NCBI GenBank assembly: GCA_012184525.1
Contig: WOFQ01000003.1
Location: 744,001 to 808,000 of the forward strand
DNA: 64,000 bases
Source of the DNA: Xenoacremonium recifei
Taxonomy: Eukaryota; Ascomycota; Sordariomycetes; Hypocreales; Nectriaceae
Direction: 5' to 3'
Shown here: positions 21,399 through 32,667 of the stretch, in pieces
Numbering within the stretch: the first letter of the stretch is position 1
Layout: every line of letters begins with the position of its first letter
Translations under genes and position numbers: made by a program
The notes under the pieces: generated by a model
Seen by the model: the letters and a program-made list of their open reading frames with translations, nothing else
Told to the model about the DNA's origin: nothing
The model's database searches: none

Positions 21399-22349
21399 GG
21401 GAGTTCTGCTGAACACGACGTGATCGAGCAACTTGGAAAGGTCACTACAGTGGTAGAGTATGTTATCTTTGAATAGCTTACAGGGTTATCTTCATGCAGT
21501 CTTTTTAGATCCTCTCGTGTTTGTTTTCTCCTGACCTGCCGTTAGTGCAAGGATAGTTGAAGTGTACCTCGCGATTCTCACCTATGGCGATCTTCTAGCG
21601 CACATTCACAAGGCCACGATTCATGCAAATAGCCCGAGTAGATGTGCCCATGTCCTCTAAGCGCGATGACCGAGAATAATTCAAATTGTGATGAGAGAGG
21701 CGAAGCCATAGAGGCTCTCGAAGAACATCTCTGCGATAACGGAGAAGCGAGATTATGCATTGGCTGCTTCGATGTCACGGAGATGACTGCGTCTTTTCGT
21801 CACCGCACAGGTAACCCGAATAGTGCCTGTTCCGAGTCGAGAACCGCCCGTTGCAATCAGTCGACGTGGCTCGTCTGAGGAATCATGATCGCTTCTTCCA
21901 GTGGCATTACGAGGTGACAGATGCTACCGACAGACGACATGCAGAAGTGGGACTGAATCCTTCGGGCGTCAGTCGCTGTGATCTTCCACTAGAGAGACCC
22001 AGAGACCCCTCATTATGGGTAGCATGGACCGAATTCTAGGGACCTTGGGGCTGTCCAGGAAGTCTCCTAATGCCTTTCAGGCTAAACTCCGACGGGGGCT
22101 TGTAGGCATTGGCGGCTTCGTCTAATAATAACGGACTTAGAGACTGGCTAGACCTGGAGAGGAGGGTTACCTCCCCCACCGAAGACGCCCTTCTGGGACC
22201 TTCTGGGACCAGGCTCTGTAGCTGCCTGCACCGTGGCTGACGGCTTGGTTGAGGTTGGGGTTGGGGTAGACCCCGAGATATGCTCTCGATATCTGGGTGA
22301 GAGGCCGTTGCCCAACCATCTTTGTTCTCCCGTCCAGAATCACCGCATC
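21399..22349. other. Intergenic region
   Basis: Nearly 1 kb. It contains a short tandem doubling of CCTTCTGGGA around 22190-22210 and a GGTTGGGGT-type run near 22255. Several 60-80 codon frames overlap without a recognisable product. No gene supported. Confidence 0.35.
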
Positions 22350-24361
22350 ATGTCTTCAGGCTCTGGAGGTGGCTTCATCTTCGTCAACGCGAGCGGCGCA
22401 TCGCCAGAGGATCGCAAGGCGTCGACGCTTGCTCGGGCGTTTGTCATGCGCAATGCCCGAACTGCTCAACCTTGGTCAACTCGAGGCAAGGAACCAATCG
22501 CGGGAGAGGGAGATGAGGCTATCGTCACGACCCAGGCCGGTCCATCTTCAGCCAGCCACAAACGGGGCCCAAAGAGGAAGGGACCAAGTGCTCTGGACGA
22601 AATACCAGGTATGGAGATTGTATTTCAAGGCGAAGTGACCATAGCACGACTTCGGAACCAGCCTCGGCTTAGGTGTCTCTCTTGTGGGTGGTGGAAGCCG
22701 TGTCACGACGGCCAAGATGCATCGTCATTCGTCTGTGAGGACTGTAGAGTTACCCAGACGAGCTACGAGAGTCAACCAGACACACCAGTCCGTGGACAAT
22801 TAGACCCGTTCAGTTGCATGGCGGTGGAATTAGACGAGCGAAGCAACACCCTCTTGAACTACTGTAAGTCATACTACGGGAGTCACGGTACTTTCGGCTG
22901 TCGTCGTCAAGACCAGGGACTATCAAGTCGTACGATCTGGCTAATGGCATGTATATAGTCCTCACAGCCATCTCCCCTAAACTCTTTCCGATGCCGAACA
23001 AATCCGAGAAGTCCACAGTGGTAGATTTTCACCAGAATTGGCTCTCTCCATCTCTTAAACAACCAGCCTTCGCACACTCCTTGCTATGCCTCACGGCACT
23101 TCAGATGGCCTATGTGCAACCGGATGTGTGGCCACCTCCGGCTGACCTGGCAGCGTATCACAGAATCAAAGCCATTACTGCAATTCAAGAGACTTTGAAT
23201 GATCCCCAACAGTCAATATCAGATGAAACAATTGCTGCTGTATTTAACCTTCTCTGTTTTGAGGAGAATCTCTTCATTCCGTCCTTAAGGGTTGGACATC
23301 TGCGGCCTGACGTAGCTCAAAGAGCCGCACATGCCAAGGGACTAAACCAGATGATTCGCATGCGTGGGGGGATTCAGGGGCTGTCAAGTAGCCTTGGCAG
23401 GATCTTGCAGCTGTTTATTATCCGGTATGTCAGATCTATATTGATCAGTAATCTTTTATTCTACCCGAAATTGCTAATGATAGTCTCTTCCAGGCATAGC
23501 GTCGCACATGTAGCTACCTCCTTTCAGCGAGCGTACGGGATCCCTGGAAACCTGCTGAAGAAGCTCTATGACTACCCCAACATCTCCAAGTTCTCCCACG
23601 AACCGGCTTCAGTCTCGAGAAGGTGCCAAAGTGTGGGCATGAGTCGAAAGATGACACATCTTGTGAGATGTGCTGAGTGCATCATCAAGGATAAGGAACT
23701 TTACTCTCGAAACCCCGAGGCGTCCAAGTTCGGTGTCTATGATATGCAGATGCTCTTCTCCACATTCACAGGTCAGGTCTGGGCATGGTACATGGAAGCC
23801 GAGGAAGCTGGAACCCTGCCAGCCTCAGAGGCAGTCGTGGTGTTTTGCATCACGTATCTTCTTGCCATCGTTTATAAGAGCAAGTTCACCGCAATCCCAA
23901 GCGCTCGAGAAAATGCGCTCTCTAGGGTGAATCAGAACCTTTATGACCCGGAGTGCATGAATACTTTACATGCTGCAGGTCTTGATGTTTGGGCTGCTCT
24001 AGTAGCCGTCACAATGGCGGTTCAACCGTACTATGATCACTTCTGGAGCGTTTGGATTGAAGTTATAGATAGGCAGACTGAAGCTCCTATCAAGTCATTT
24101 GGCGATCTCAAGGTGGCCCTGGAAAAGGGCATTTGGGTACCATCTGAACACGATATTTACGCTCAATGCGTCTGGGATGACACCATCCGAGAAGCCACTC
24201 CGGGGAGTGCTTCAGGCTCAGCGAACAAGGAACAGCGGGTATACTCAACCATTACCGAGGTCTCAACCAGTTTTTCGTCTCCGAATCCCTACGTCAACTA
24301 TCAAGCTCGATCGTGGACCCCAATAGACAACACTTCATCGGAATACGCTATCGGACAGTGA
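22350..24361 (+). CDS. Fungal transcription-factor-like protein lacking a zinc cluster
   Basis: Three exons: 22350-22863, 22959-23424 and 23494-24361. Introns are 95 and 69 nt; 615 residues. The N-terminus (GGFIFVNASG ... LARAFVMRNAR) matches a class of Sordariomycete regulator-like proteins with an F-x-F/I-V-N ... R-x-x-V-M-R opening instead of the Zn2Cys6 cluster. A compact pair of CxxC motifs follows: Cys109, Cys112, Cys129 and Cys132, with Cys118 in between, which could bind zinc. The rest is a helical region resembling the fungal-specific transcription factor domain, with a Ser/Thr-rich C-terminus. No DNA-binding domain is proven. The assignment rests on overall pattern, so the function is uncertain. 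Confidence 0.68.
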
Positions 24362-24639
24362 GATGCTGGAGGGGGTGGAGAATTATGGTCGCCTCATTTT
24401 AAGTGTGTAAGTTTCTGCAATTTGACTCTTCGGTCTAGAGATGAAATTTGAAGACCAGAGGATCCTATCTGACAAAGTCGCAGGATGGCCGAGGAAAGTT
24501 TTGGGGGAAATGCAAGGAGTTCGCATGCGGACGCTCAAACCAAATTGTTTGCCAGTTCAATTTATGTTGCTTTCTTTGATAGGAAAAAAAAGACTTTCAA
24601 TCTCGTCGGAAACTGTTTAAAAATTCATCCCATCGTGAA

Positions 24640-26876
24640 TTATTTAGCTTTGGCAGCAGCTTCTTTCGCCTTAGTCTCAAAAAGTGCCTTTAACAACGTA
24701 GGAGCGTCTTTCGGGCCCATCACCATATCGATGCACTATTCCAGTCAGCAATTTTGAAGCGGTCCGTAAATATGATCTTATTGGTGTTGCTACAACTTAC
24801 CAAGGGGTATTTAGTGTTCTGGAACTCATCATTGTTGAGCAATTCGTCCAGCTCCGCCGCTTTCGACACTTTGTATGTGCCAACCTTGATGCCGGGCGAG
24901 AACCCCTTGAAGAGTGTCCCGTAATCCCACATGGGGACATCGTTGTATGAAGCATCCATGCCATTGAAGTACCGCTCGACAGTGTAGCCAGAATTGTTGA
25001 GGACGAAGCTGATCATTGTCAGTTCCATGTATGCGAGGACTTGGTATCCTCTCCACTTACAGGATAGGGACGATTCCATGTCTGTTCAGAAGAGAAATCG
25101 CTTGTACTGTCAGCTGAAGACTGCCCTCTCCAGTGAATACGATCATCCTCTTCGAGGATCCCAGCTCCTTGGCAGCAATCGATGCTCCAATAGCTGCGCC
25201 AGCGGCGTAACCAATGCTTCCGTACACACCCTGAGTCCATGCCCTAACGCCTGTAGCGCAAAGAGTTCCTTGAATACCCACTTGGGCTGTTCCAGTCTCT
25301 GTCACGACGATGTCTCCTGGCTGGAGGAAGGAAGAAATTCGCTGTTTCAAAATTGTCAGTACGCGCCAGCTCAGTTCCGTTCTGGGTACTTACGCTCCAC
25401 AGCCAATCTTGCTCAATGGCTTCAGGACGAGGAACCTCTGGGGGAGGGCTCAGCTGAACCTGCGTGCTACGAGTCGAAAGGACAGAATGGTTTTTGATAG
25501 CCTCACTCAGCTTTGGGAGTAGCTTTGCTACAATTAGCGTCTGTTATCGAAGAAATCATTTGGGGCTTGACTTACATGTACGATCTTGGACTCATATGAT
25601 GTTCCAGCAACCTATCTGCAACGTCAGCAGAAATCCCAGGGTCAGACAATTGTGACTAACGTTGACGTTGAACCGTTGCATGTCGATGATGACTGAGTTC
25701 TTGACATGCTCCGTGAACATACCGCTAGAAACAGGTTAGAGTCTTGGGTACATTTAACACCATTTGACATGGAATAGAGGCATACGTATTGAAGTCCGAT
25801 GGCAAATTACCGAGCCAGACCACACAGTCCGAATCTTCGACAATTTTAGCCACCCCTGGAAACGATCCCGCACCACCGTAAGACCCTCCGTAAAGCGCAT
25901 GCTGTTCGTTAACGATACCCTTGCCAAGAAGGGTAGTAAAGAATGGGACTTTGAGCGCATCGACAAGACCTTCTACATATTTTTCCCAACTCCCTCGAGC
26001 AGCACCGCCATCAACGATGATGATGGGACTTTTGGCTAGCTCGAGTCTCTCTATAATGGCATTCACCGCTTGATCCTCGATAGCAGGATCATCAGCAGGT
26101 AGTGAGGTAATGAGCTTCTTGTCTAGGAGTGAGCTGGGGACCTTTGTATATGCCACATCTTGTGAGATTCCGATACTTTGTAAAAGTCAGCCTTTCTAAG
26201 TGAGGAAGTAGATGGGACTCCTTGGACTCACTATGCTGGTCTAGAGTGGTACATCATAGCTTATGATATTGTCGGTCAGTCATAATGACATGTGACGCAA
26301 GTTATTGCTCACCATTCAAGACACGATCAATCTCTTCAGTGGCATTGGTCGCATTCTTCAGCACTGTGGTGGCGCAGGATAGCTCATTTGACATGTTGAT
26401 GTAATGGCTAAGTTGACATAGGTCAGTAATATGGCTTTACAGACTTATTAATCAACCTACTCGTAGCTTACGTCTCCCAAGGTGTGATGAAGAATAAGAC
26501 CACTAGCCTGTGCTTGTGTGGTAGGGTAGCCGACAATGTGAACCACTGGAACGAATTCACAGTAGGAACCGCCGATGCCACAGAGAGCACTCAACTCTCC
26601 GGGCCCAAAGGTGGTGACAAGAGCAGCGGCACCCTTCTCGCGGGCATAGCCGTCGGCGGCATATGCACCGACGAGTTCATTCGGTGTGCCGACCCAGGTC
26701 AAGCCCTCTGTAGGCACAAGATCCAAGAGAGCGAGCTCATAATCTGTGTATATTCTTAGCCGAGTCATAATATTAGACAGCTTATATGACTTACCACCTG
26801 GAACACCGTGGACACACTCGATGCCAAGCTCTTTCAGGCGACGGAATAGATACTGTCCAATAAGAATCTCGGACAT
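24640..26876 (-). CDS. Thiamine-diphosphate-dependent decarboxylase, pyruvate-decarboxylase-like
   Basis: Eleven exons: 26876-26795, 26743-26461, 26407-26313, 26259-26232, 26175-25786, 25724-25661, 25611-25576, 25522-25394, 25341-25061, 25008-24801 and 24735-24640. Introns are 49-65 nt and the frame closes at 563 residues. The N-terminal domain has GVPGDYELALLDLV and NELVGAYAADGYAR with the catalytic Glu, and LHHTLGD with the paired histidines. The cofactor motif GEGSLQLTVQ ... FVLNNSGYT is present with Glu where yeast pyruvate decarboxylase has Asp. The family decarboxylates 2-keto acids such as pyruvate or indolepyruvate in the cytosol. The terminal KAKEAAAKAK tail is typical of fungal forms. 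The very small exons (28 and 36 nt) make automated models of this gene error-prone. Confidence 0.92.
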
Positions 26877-28408
26877 GACTGTTTTGTAATAGTGTTTTGG
26901 TCAAGAAGAAAGTGATATAGAATAGCAAGTTTATAATGACGAAAGCTGGAAATAATAAAGCGGAAGAACGCCAGCTTTATAACCAGCTCTTGATCCTTTC
27001 AATGTTATCGGCATTTGGCACGTTACGTCCGGCCATTGTGCCTCTCTGCATGCGGAGATACAATTCAACCCCTCACTTGGGAGTCTAAATCCAGCCTTCG
27101 TATTGTTACTAGAAAGGAGCTGAACACTTAGACATGCATGCGACGCCGCTGTGAAACTATCTCGAGCTTGACACTGGAGCCACGGGCCTGTCAGACCGGT
27201 AGCCCCAGAGGGGAGTCCCCGGCGCTAAGGCTGATGGGGAGAATGCTGTACTGCTTGGAGTTAGCAGTGCAGATCGGCCTGAGCTTGGGCATCCAGCCGA
27301 TTGGATTCCTTCTCCTGCACAAGGTGCCGAGTGCCGAGTGAGAAGAATCCGTGGCAACTATCAGATGGCCTTGCTGCAAGCCAGGTGCACTTTTGAAATG
27401 GAGTTGTTGGTTCTTGTTGGTGCTAATCATGCATACTAGGAGGCTATGACTTCAATCAGCATAATGCGTTTCATTCGGCCTTTGTCTGATTGCAACCAGG
27501 GTAGCAGAGGCGCCAGCCATTGCGTCGCCTCCATGTAAGACTGACATCGGGGGAGTTGATGCCCACCATGTTGTTCAAGCGAACGGAATTGAACCCAAAC
27601 TCGGTCTGGAGTTTGCCATTCTTGTAAGTGTAGAAACCATTGGTTCGCATCACTTGACTGTTCGGTGTAGACTGTCGCGACGATAATCCGTAAAAGGGCA
27701 GATCTGCTCCAGCTCGCCGAACGAGCGAGAAACTGCACCCACTAGTTATCAGTGTCGGAAACCCGAAAATAAGTACGAGAACTCGCTTTCCCTTACCTTG
27801 TCACGTGCGAGAGCAATTGTTCGTTAATTCTAGTTTTGTAGACGCTTTGAGAAAACAACTTGTGTATATGCTCCCTCAATCCCACACCAATTGCTTTCAA
27901 TCAACACCAGCCATCTTCGGGGATGCCAAAATGATCTTTAAATAATTTTTATGAACACTTGAGCTCTAATTGCATATCTAGAAGTATAGAAAAGCATTAG
28001 AACTTACATTTTGTACTGCTGAAAGAGTCCAATTGCGGCTGACAACACCCTACCCTGCACTATTGCGCACTTTCACTTAAACACAAACGCCGAGCCGTTC
28101 TCATGCTTTTATAATGGTTCATTGTCTAAATCTCCTCGGAGAACTGACCCCTGTCCGGAAATTTCCCATGTAGGTCCGACGGGCAAAAGTTGGAGATGAT
28201 AGGTCGGGTAATTCGAATCCCTCCGTCTGACACAATGACGTTACATGCCTCAGGCATGTCGGTGAGTATTCGCAATCCTTTCTCTTGTTGTCAGAGGCAT
28301 TTTATCTTGCAGCACACATCGAACTCTCATTGAGCCCTTCGGAGATTCTTGACAATTCGACCCGCCAATCATAGGTTGAAGGTATTCTACTACTACTGCA
28401 ACCTTGCC
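26877..28408. other. Intergenic region between divergent genes
   Basis: About 1.5 kb upstream of both the decarboxylase and the CocE-type hydrolase. It holds one unexplained minus-strand open frame (listed separately). The remainder shows no gene, RNA or repeat that I can support. Confidence 0.35.
27471..27750 (-). other. Unassigned open frame, possible terminal exon
   Basis: A minus-strand frame of roughly 90 codons ends at the TGA at 27471-27473. It begins after a good acceptor-like ACTAG just upstream of 27745. The encoded stretch contains FYTYKNGKLQTEFGFN and ends NGWRLCYPGCNQTKAE, which reads more like a small folded or secreted protein than random sequence. A donor-like AAG|GTAAGG lies about 55 nt further upstream, and the frame before it stays open, but I find no ATG that completes a gene. 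It may be a small gene with a missed first exon, a relic, or chance. Confidence 0.25.
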
Positions 28409-30076
28409 ATGGCGCCAGCAAGACGCGGATGGTTTGGCGCCATCCTTGACAAGTACGCGGGGTGGTCGCATGGCTTGCCCTGGGAAACATGCAACTACAC
28501 AACAGAACTTGTACGCATCCCTATGCCAGATGGCATACACCTAGTTGCCGATCTGTACCAACCGCTTCTCTCTTCCCCAGAGCAGAAACCTTCAGGAACG
28601 ATCCTTGTCAATTGTCCCTACGGTCGTGACAGACAACTTTCCACCACCACTGTCCGACTCTGGGCAGCGCGGGGTTATCAGGCGCTATTCGTCAGCTCCC
28701 GGGGAACATTCGGCTCAGAGGGGGAGTTCACTCCAGCCAGCCATGATGCCACCGACGCGCGCGCCGTAGTGGCCTGGATGAACGAGCAGCCGTGGTATTC
28801 GGGCAAGTTCGCAACCATCGGAGCTTCGTATCTTGGCTGGACGCAATGGTGCCTGCTCGAGGGTCCGGAGGGTGCTCCTCCAGATATGAAGACGGCGGTC
28901 ATCTGCACTGGACCGCACAGCTTCGTGGACTACTTCTGGGCAACTGGCGCTCTCAATTCAATCTTCATCTTCTGGACCGCTTTCATGCGTGAAATGTTGA
29001 AGGGTGGGCGAGAACCAATGCTCATGTGGTTCTGGAGGCTTCAGCGTGAAGTTCCAAAGGTGTTTGACGGCATCCCTCTACTTGAGACTGTCGACACATA
29101 CTTTGGAGGCGAGGCGCCGAGCTGGCTGCGAGACCTCCTTCAAATTTCCGATAGAAAGGATCCTTTATTTGAGCCACTTGACAAGACCAATGCTTTAGAG
29201 GCAGCCAAGATTCCCATCCGGCTTGAGACGGGTTGGTACGACATCATGAAGGATCAAGTCATGCAGCAACAGGAGAAGCTGGCGCAAAGCGGCTGCAAGT
29301 ACAGCCTCACTATCGGACCCTGGACGCATTTACAGGCTGGGGGCCACAACTCCGTGACAGACATCTGGGCTTGGCTCGAGGAGCATCTTGGAGGAGACGA
29401 GGTAGAAAATCCTCGAACTGCCCCGTTGCGTGTGTTTGTAACAGGCGCAGACGAGTGGCGGGACCTTCAGGCATGGCCTCCGTCCAGCACTCCTCATGAG
29501 TTTCACCTCGAGGCTAAGAATAAGCTCTCTGCACAAAGCCAGGAATCTGTAGAGACGACAGAGTCTTCATTCGAGTTCGATCCAGCCACGCCCACACCAT
29601 CGATCGGCTCGGCCTCTCAGTTTGCGCTTGGGCCTGCCAACGAAGACACTGTTCTTGCCGCAAGGCCTGATGTCCTGACCTTCACTGGTGAGCCCTTGGA
29701 GAATCACATCGACGTCTGCGGAAAGCCTACAGTGGAGCTGTATCACACGACCAGCACACCCTTTGCCGATATTCTCGTACGTCTCAGTGATGTTGATGCA
29801 AAGGGGGTGTCGCGCAACATCAGCGAGAGGTACATGCGTCTTGATAATAAGAAGGAGCTGGGCCCTCTTCACCTCACGCTTTCAGATTGCGCGCACCGCT
29901 TTGCGCAAGGGCATAGATTGCGTGTACTGATTGCTGGAGGCGCGCACCCGACGTACATCAGAAATCTTGGTAGCGGAGAGGCGCCTAGTACGGGGACGAC
30001 AATGGTGGCAGTTCGGCATACTATTTCGCATGGCGGATCTTCTACGTCAAAGATTGTGCTGCCTGTCACGGACTAA
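28409..30076 (+). CDS. CocE/NonD family hydrolase (X-Pro dipeptidyl-peptidase S15-like)
   Basis: Single exon, 555 residues from the ATG at 28409 (MAPARRGW). The N-terminal alpha/beta hydrolase domain shows PMPDGIHLVADLY, the strand NCPYGRD, the GTFGSEGEF loop and the nucleophile elbow GASYLG with Ser140. ETGWYDIMKD carries the likely acidic residue and GPWTHLQAGG the likely histidine. A C-terminal jelly-roll X-Pro domain follows (DVCGKPTVELYHTT, RVLIAGGAHPTY). Family members hydrolyse esters, beta-lactam or cocaine-like acyl groups, or X-Pro peptides. No signal peptide is evident, so it is probably intracellular. The frame is open a little upstream but lacks an ATG. Confidence 0.92.
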   Translation: MAPARRGWFGAILDKYAGWSHGLPWETCNYTTELVRIPMPDGIHLVADLYQPLLSSPEQKPSGTILVNCPYGRDRQLSTTTVRLWAARGYQALFVSSRGTFGSEGEFTPASHDATDARAVVAWMNEQPWYSGKFATIGASYLGWTQWCLLEGPEGAPPDMKTAVICTGPHSFVDYFWATGALNSIFIFWTAFMREMLKGGREPMLMWFWRLQREVPKVFDGIPLLETVDTYFGGEAPSWLRDLLQISDRKDPLFEPLDKTNALEAAKIPIRLETGWYDIMKDQVMQQQEKLAQSGCKYSLTIGPWTHLQAGGHNSVTDIWAWLEEHLGGDEVENPRTAPLRVFVTGADEWRDLQAWPPSSTPHEFHLEAKNKLSAQSQESVETTESSFEFDPATPTPSIGSASQFALGPANEDTVLAARPDVLTFTGEPLENHIDVCGKPTVELYHTTSTPFADILVRLSDVDAKGVSRNISERYMRLDNKKELGPLHLTLSDCAHRFAQGHRLRVLIAGGAHPTYIRNLGSGEAPSTGTTMVAVRHTISHGGSSTSKIVLPVTD

Positions 30077-30496
30077 GGATGCTTCTAGGAGACGTGTGTA
30101 AGATATTGATGCCCATTCAGGAAGACAAAGGGAAGTGTTGGGCATGAAACGGCTGGGTTAATGTTGTAGATGCTTCGGTGGGTGTGTTCCTTTGTTGGAT
30201 GTCGGCATCAAACCAGTGTTCTCGCCACTCAATCACAGTAAATCACACCTTGTTCTGATTCACTATCGCCCTGGTGAGTGAATGAATGCGTAGTGACGAA
30301 AGAGAGAGAAGCACGAAGAAGACGGGTGCGGGTGACTGCAGGTGATACAGAAAATCCCAGATCACCTCCAGCCCGCACTTCTCCCTTCTCATCCTCCTTT
30401 CCACAACCACCACCACCACCATCACAAAACGAAATCCCAGCGTGTGCTTTCGGGGCAAATCGTACAGGGCGCATCGTCCCTTGGCATCTTGTCATC
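30077..30496. promoter_or_regulatory. Promoter/leader of the first 2EXR gene, shared with the second copy
   Basis: The 3' end of the CocE gene and the upstream region of the first 2EXR gene. A 39-nt block here recurs upstream of the second copy (see repeats). The stretch 30278-30496 stays open in frame with the gene but contains no ATG. Confidence 0.5.
30243..30281 (+). repeat. Duplicated promoter block, copy 1
   Basis: A 39-nt block that matches 32402-32440 at 36 of 39 positions. All three differences are C/T transitions. It shows that the 2EXR duplication carried upstream sequence along with the coding region. Confidence 0.85.
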
Positions 30497-32062
30497 ATGG
30501 CGCTCACAACATTTCATCTCTTCCCTTCCCTCCCCCGCGAGATCCGCAACCAGATCTACGTCGACGCTACACCTCCCCGTGTTGTCCTCCTCAAAGAACA
30601 CGTGGAGCAAGACTACAAGACTTTCCTGAAGCAGTATCGCCGATCGCTGTCACCATCTGGTCAAACAACTCTGGAACAATACAGGTTCACTTGCACACCA
30701 GGCCACTTTCAAATGCCGAATCCGTCGCCTTCCCTTACCGCTTATCAGGCGCCACTGGGATTGCGCGAGGGAGATCCCAAACTCGCTTTCTTTGAGCAGA
30801 AAAAAGCCTATTTCTATAGTCCTGTCCCAATACCACCGCTGCTGCACACATTCTCCGAGTCACGGGCAGCTCTCGAACATTCTGGTTACCAACTCGCGTT
30901 CCGCACCAACTCAACGGGACCGAGGACGTGGTTCAACTTTGACCGAGATACGCTGATGCTTGGCGACGATGAGAAAGCATATGATGAAGCCCAGGTGAAC
31001 TTTACCGGCTGTTCTTGGGACATTACGCAAATTCTGCCGGTCGATAGGCATAGGGTGCGGAAACTCGCTTTGAAACACTGGAGAGCAGCAAACCCAGCAG
31101 TCGAACTTAACGATATGGCTTCCAAAGATGGAGTCCATGGAATTCTCGACCCTTTCAGCGGGCTTGATGAGTTGATGCTGGTGGAATGGGTCGAAAAGGA
31201 CATGGTACCCTGGATGGCGACTCACCCTATCGAACGACCCAAGCTCAATGAAATCTGGACGTGTTTTGATGTCAACGAACTTGACTGTCTCCTTCGAGCA
31301 TTCTCGCCCAATGGCCGCAAGTACGAAGCGATTGAAGCATCTGGTGTTGCAGGCAAGCGGGTTCGGACACGCAAACAAGAGTACACGGAGGACGCCTGTT
31401 ATCTCCGCTATATCCTCAACGAGCTGGAAATTGAGTTGGTAGATAGAATGATATCGTTCATGGAAGACGAAGAAGACGACGATGATGAAGATGACGATGA
31501 CGAAGATGACGATGACGAAGACGACGATGAAGGAGACGACGACGACGACGACGAGAATGATGAGGATAACGAGGATGATGAGGACGATGAGAACGACGAG
31601 AATGATGAGGATAACGAGGATGATGAGGACGATGAGAACGACGAGGATGATGGAGATGATGAAGACGATGGAGACGACGAAGATGTCGAAGACTACCCCG
31701 AGGATCCATGGAAGATCCCCAAAGTCCGATTAGTGCACGTGCTGTCACAATCCGGATACGAAAGACTTCGAAAGGCGCGCGTTGATCTCGAGCGTATGAT
31801 GTACCGTCTGCAAGAAGAATGGGACGACATTTACACTACTGAACTCCCAAGAACCAAGGAGGAGCGACGAGCAATGAAAGCCTTTGCCCGACTTCACTGG
31901 CCTTCAATTGCGAACCATGGTACCCGTTCCAACATTGAGCATCTTCTCACCACGGAACAAGAACGGCTGGATTACGAGAAGCGGTGGTTCATCCACGCAG
32001 GACCACGAGCAAACCTTGAAGACGATGGTGAGCTATGGTGGGAACATCGTGAAGAGTATTAA
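30497..32062 (+). CDS. 2EXR domain protein with long acidic tract
   Basis: Single exon, 521 residues from the ATG at 30497 (MALTTFHLFPSLPREIRNQIY). The 2EXR domain covers the first ~160 residues: an LPxEIRxxI opening, PVPIPPLLHTFSESRAAL and TWFNFDRDTLML are its landmarks. 2EXR proteins are a large fungal family of unknown function. Residues ~320-400 are an almost pure Asp/Glu/Asn run caused by GAN-codon repeats, including a perfect 45-nt tandem duplication. The C-terminal part resumes normal composition and aligns with the downstream paralogue through to the end. No localisation signal is obvious apart from the acidic tract. Confidence 0.85.
   Translation: MALTTFHLFPSLPREIRNQIYVDATPPRVVLLKEHVEQDYKTFLKQYRRSLSPSGQTTLEQYRFTCTPGHFQMPNPSPSLTAYQAPLGLREGDPKLAFFEQKKAYFYSPVPIPPLLHTFSESRAALEHSGYQLAFRTNSTGPRTWFNFDRDTLMLGDDEKAYDEAQVNFTGCSWDITQILPVDRHRVRKLALKHWRAANPAVELNDMASKDGVHGILDPFSGLDELMLVEWVEKDMVPWMATHPIERPKLNEIWTCFDVNELDCLLRAFSPNGRKYEAIEASGVAGKRVRTRKQEYTEDACYLRYILNELEIELVDRMISFMEDEEDDDDEDDDDEDDDDEDDDEGDDDDDDENDEDNEDDEDDENDENDEDNEDDEDDENDEDDGDDEDDGDDEDVEDYPEDPWKIPKVRLVHVLSQSGYERLRKARVDLERMMYRLQEEWDDIYTTELPRTKEERRAMKAFARLHWPSIANHGTRSNIEHLLTTEQERLDYEKRWFIHAGPRANLEDDGELWWEHREEY
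31556..31645 (+). repeat. Perfect 45-nt tandem duplication inside the acidic tract
   Basis: Bases 31556-31600 and 31601-31645 are identical. The unit is 15 codons, so the frame is kept. Perfect identity suggests a recent slippage or unequal crossover event within an otherwise GAN-rich tract (about 31459-31690). Confidence 0.9.
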
Positions 32063-32667
32063 AGCAGATATCTGTAGCAATTTCCCTTCTGCCAGTTTTG
32101 GCCTTGGCACGATTTCTTATGGAAGATGACTTTTTTTTCTTTCTTTTTTGGCTGGGGGACAACTGGTCAGTTTCGTCGTACTTGGAGTCTACATGAGGAA
32201 TGTCGACATTACACTGCACGTCAGAGATAGTTTGCTAGATGGTAAAATGAATGAATGAACTCAGAAGAATCTCAATCACTACCTGATGGGCTTGATTACG
32301 AAGCGCCCCCTCTGACTACCTTCGCCAGCACGCTCTCTGCATTCTCCGGTTAGGGGTTGGTAATGGCTAGGGTGGTTGGGGTCAGGTTAGGGCTTCATGT
32401 TTCACACCTTGCTCTGATTCACTACCGCCTTGGTGAGTGACGTAGGTAGTGGTGAGAGACGAAAAAAGGTGAATGGGTTTCTTCAGATGGGTGCCCGAAG
32501 GTAGAGGAACTCTCCTAGGCCGCGACCCACCGCCTGCACCTTCCATCTTCCCAACTTCCTCACAAAAACAACAACCACATCATCACCACCTGGACCACAG
32601 CAACCCAAATTCTGCGCTGACAACAGAGGAAAACATCCCAGGGCGCAGCTGCCCTGCTTCTGACATC
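32063..32667. promoter_or_regulatory. Promoter/leader of the second 2EXR copy
   Basis: Untranslated end of the first copy, a T-rich run near 32130, and the duplicated upstream region of the second copy. An in-frame ATG at 32473 would add 65 low-complexity residues. I prefer 32668, which corresponds to the start of the paralogue. Confidence 0.5.
32402..32440 (+). repeat. Duplicated promoter block, copy 2
   Basis: Counterpart of 30243-30281, with 36 of 39 identical positions and only C/T transitions between the copies. Confidence 0.85.
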
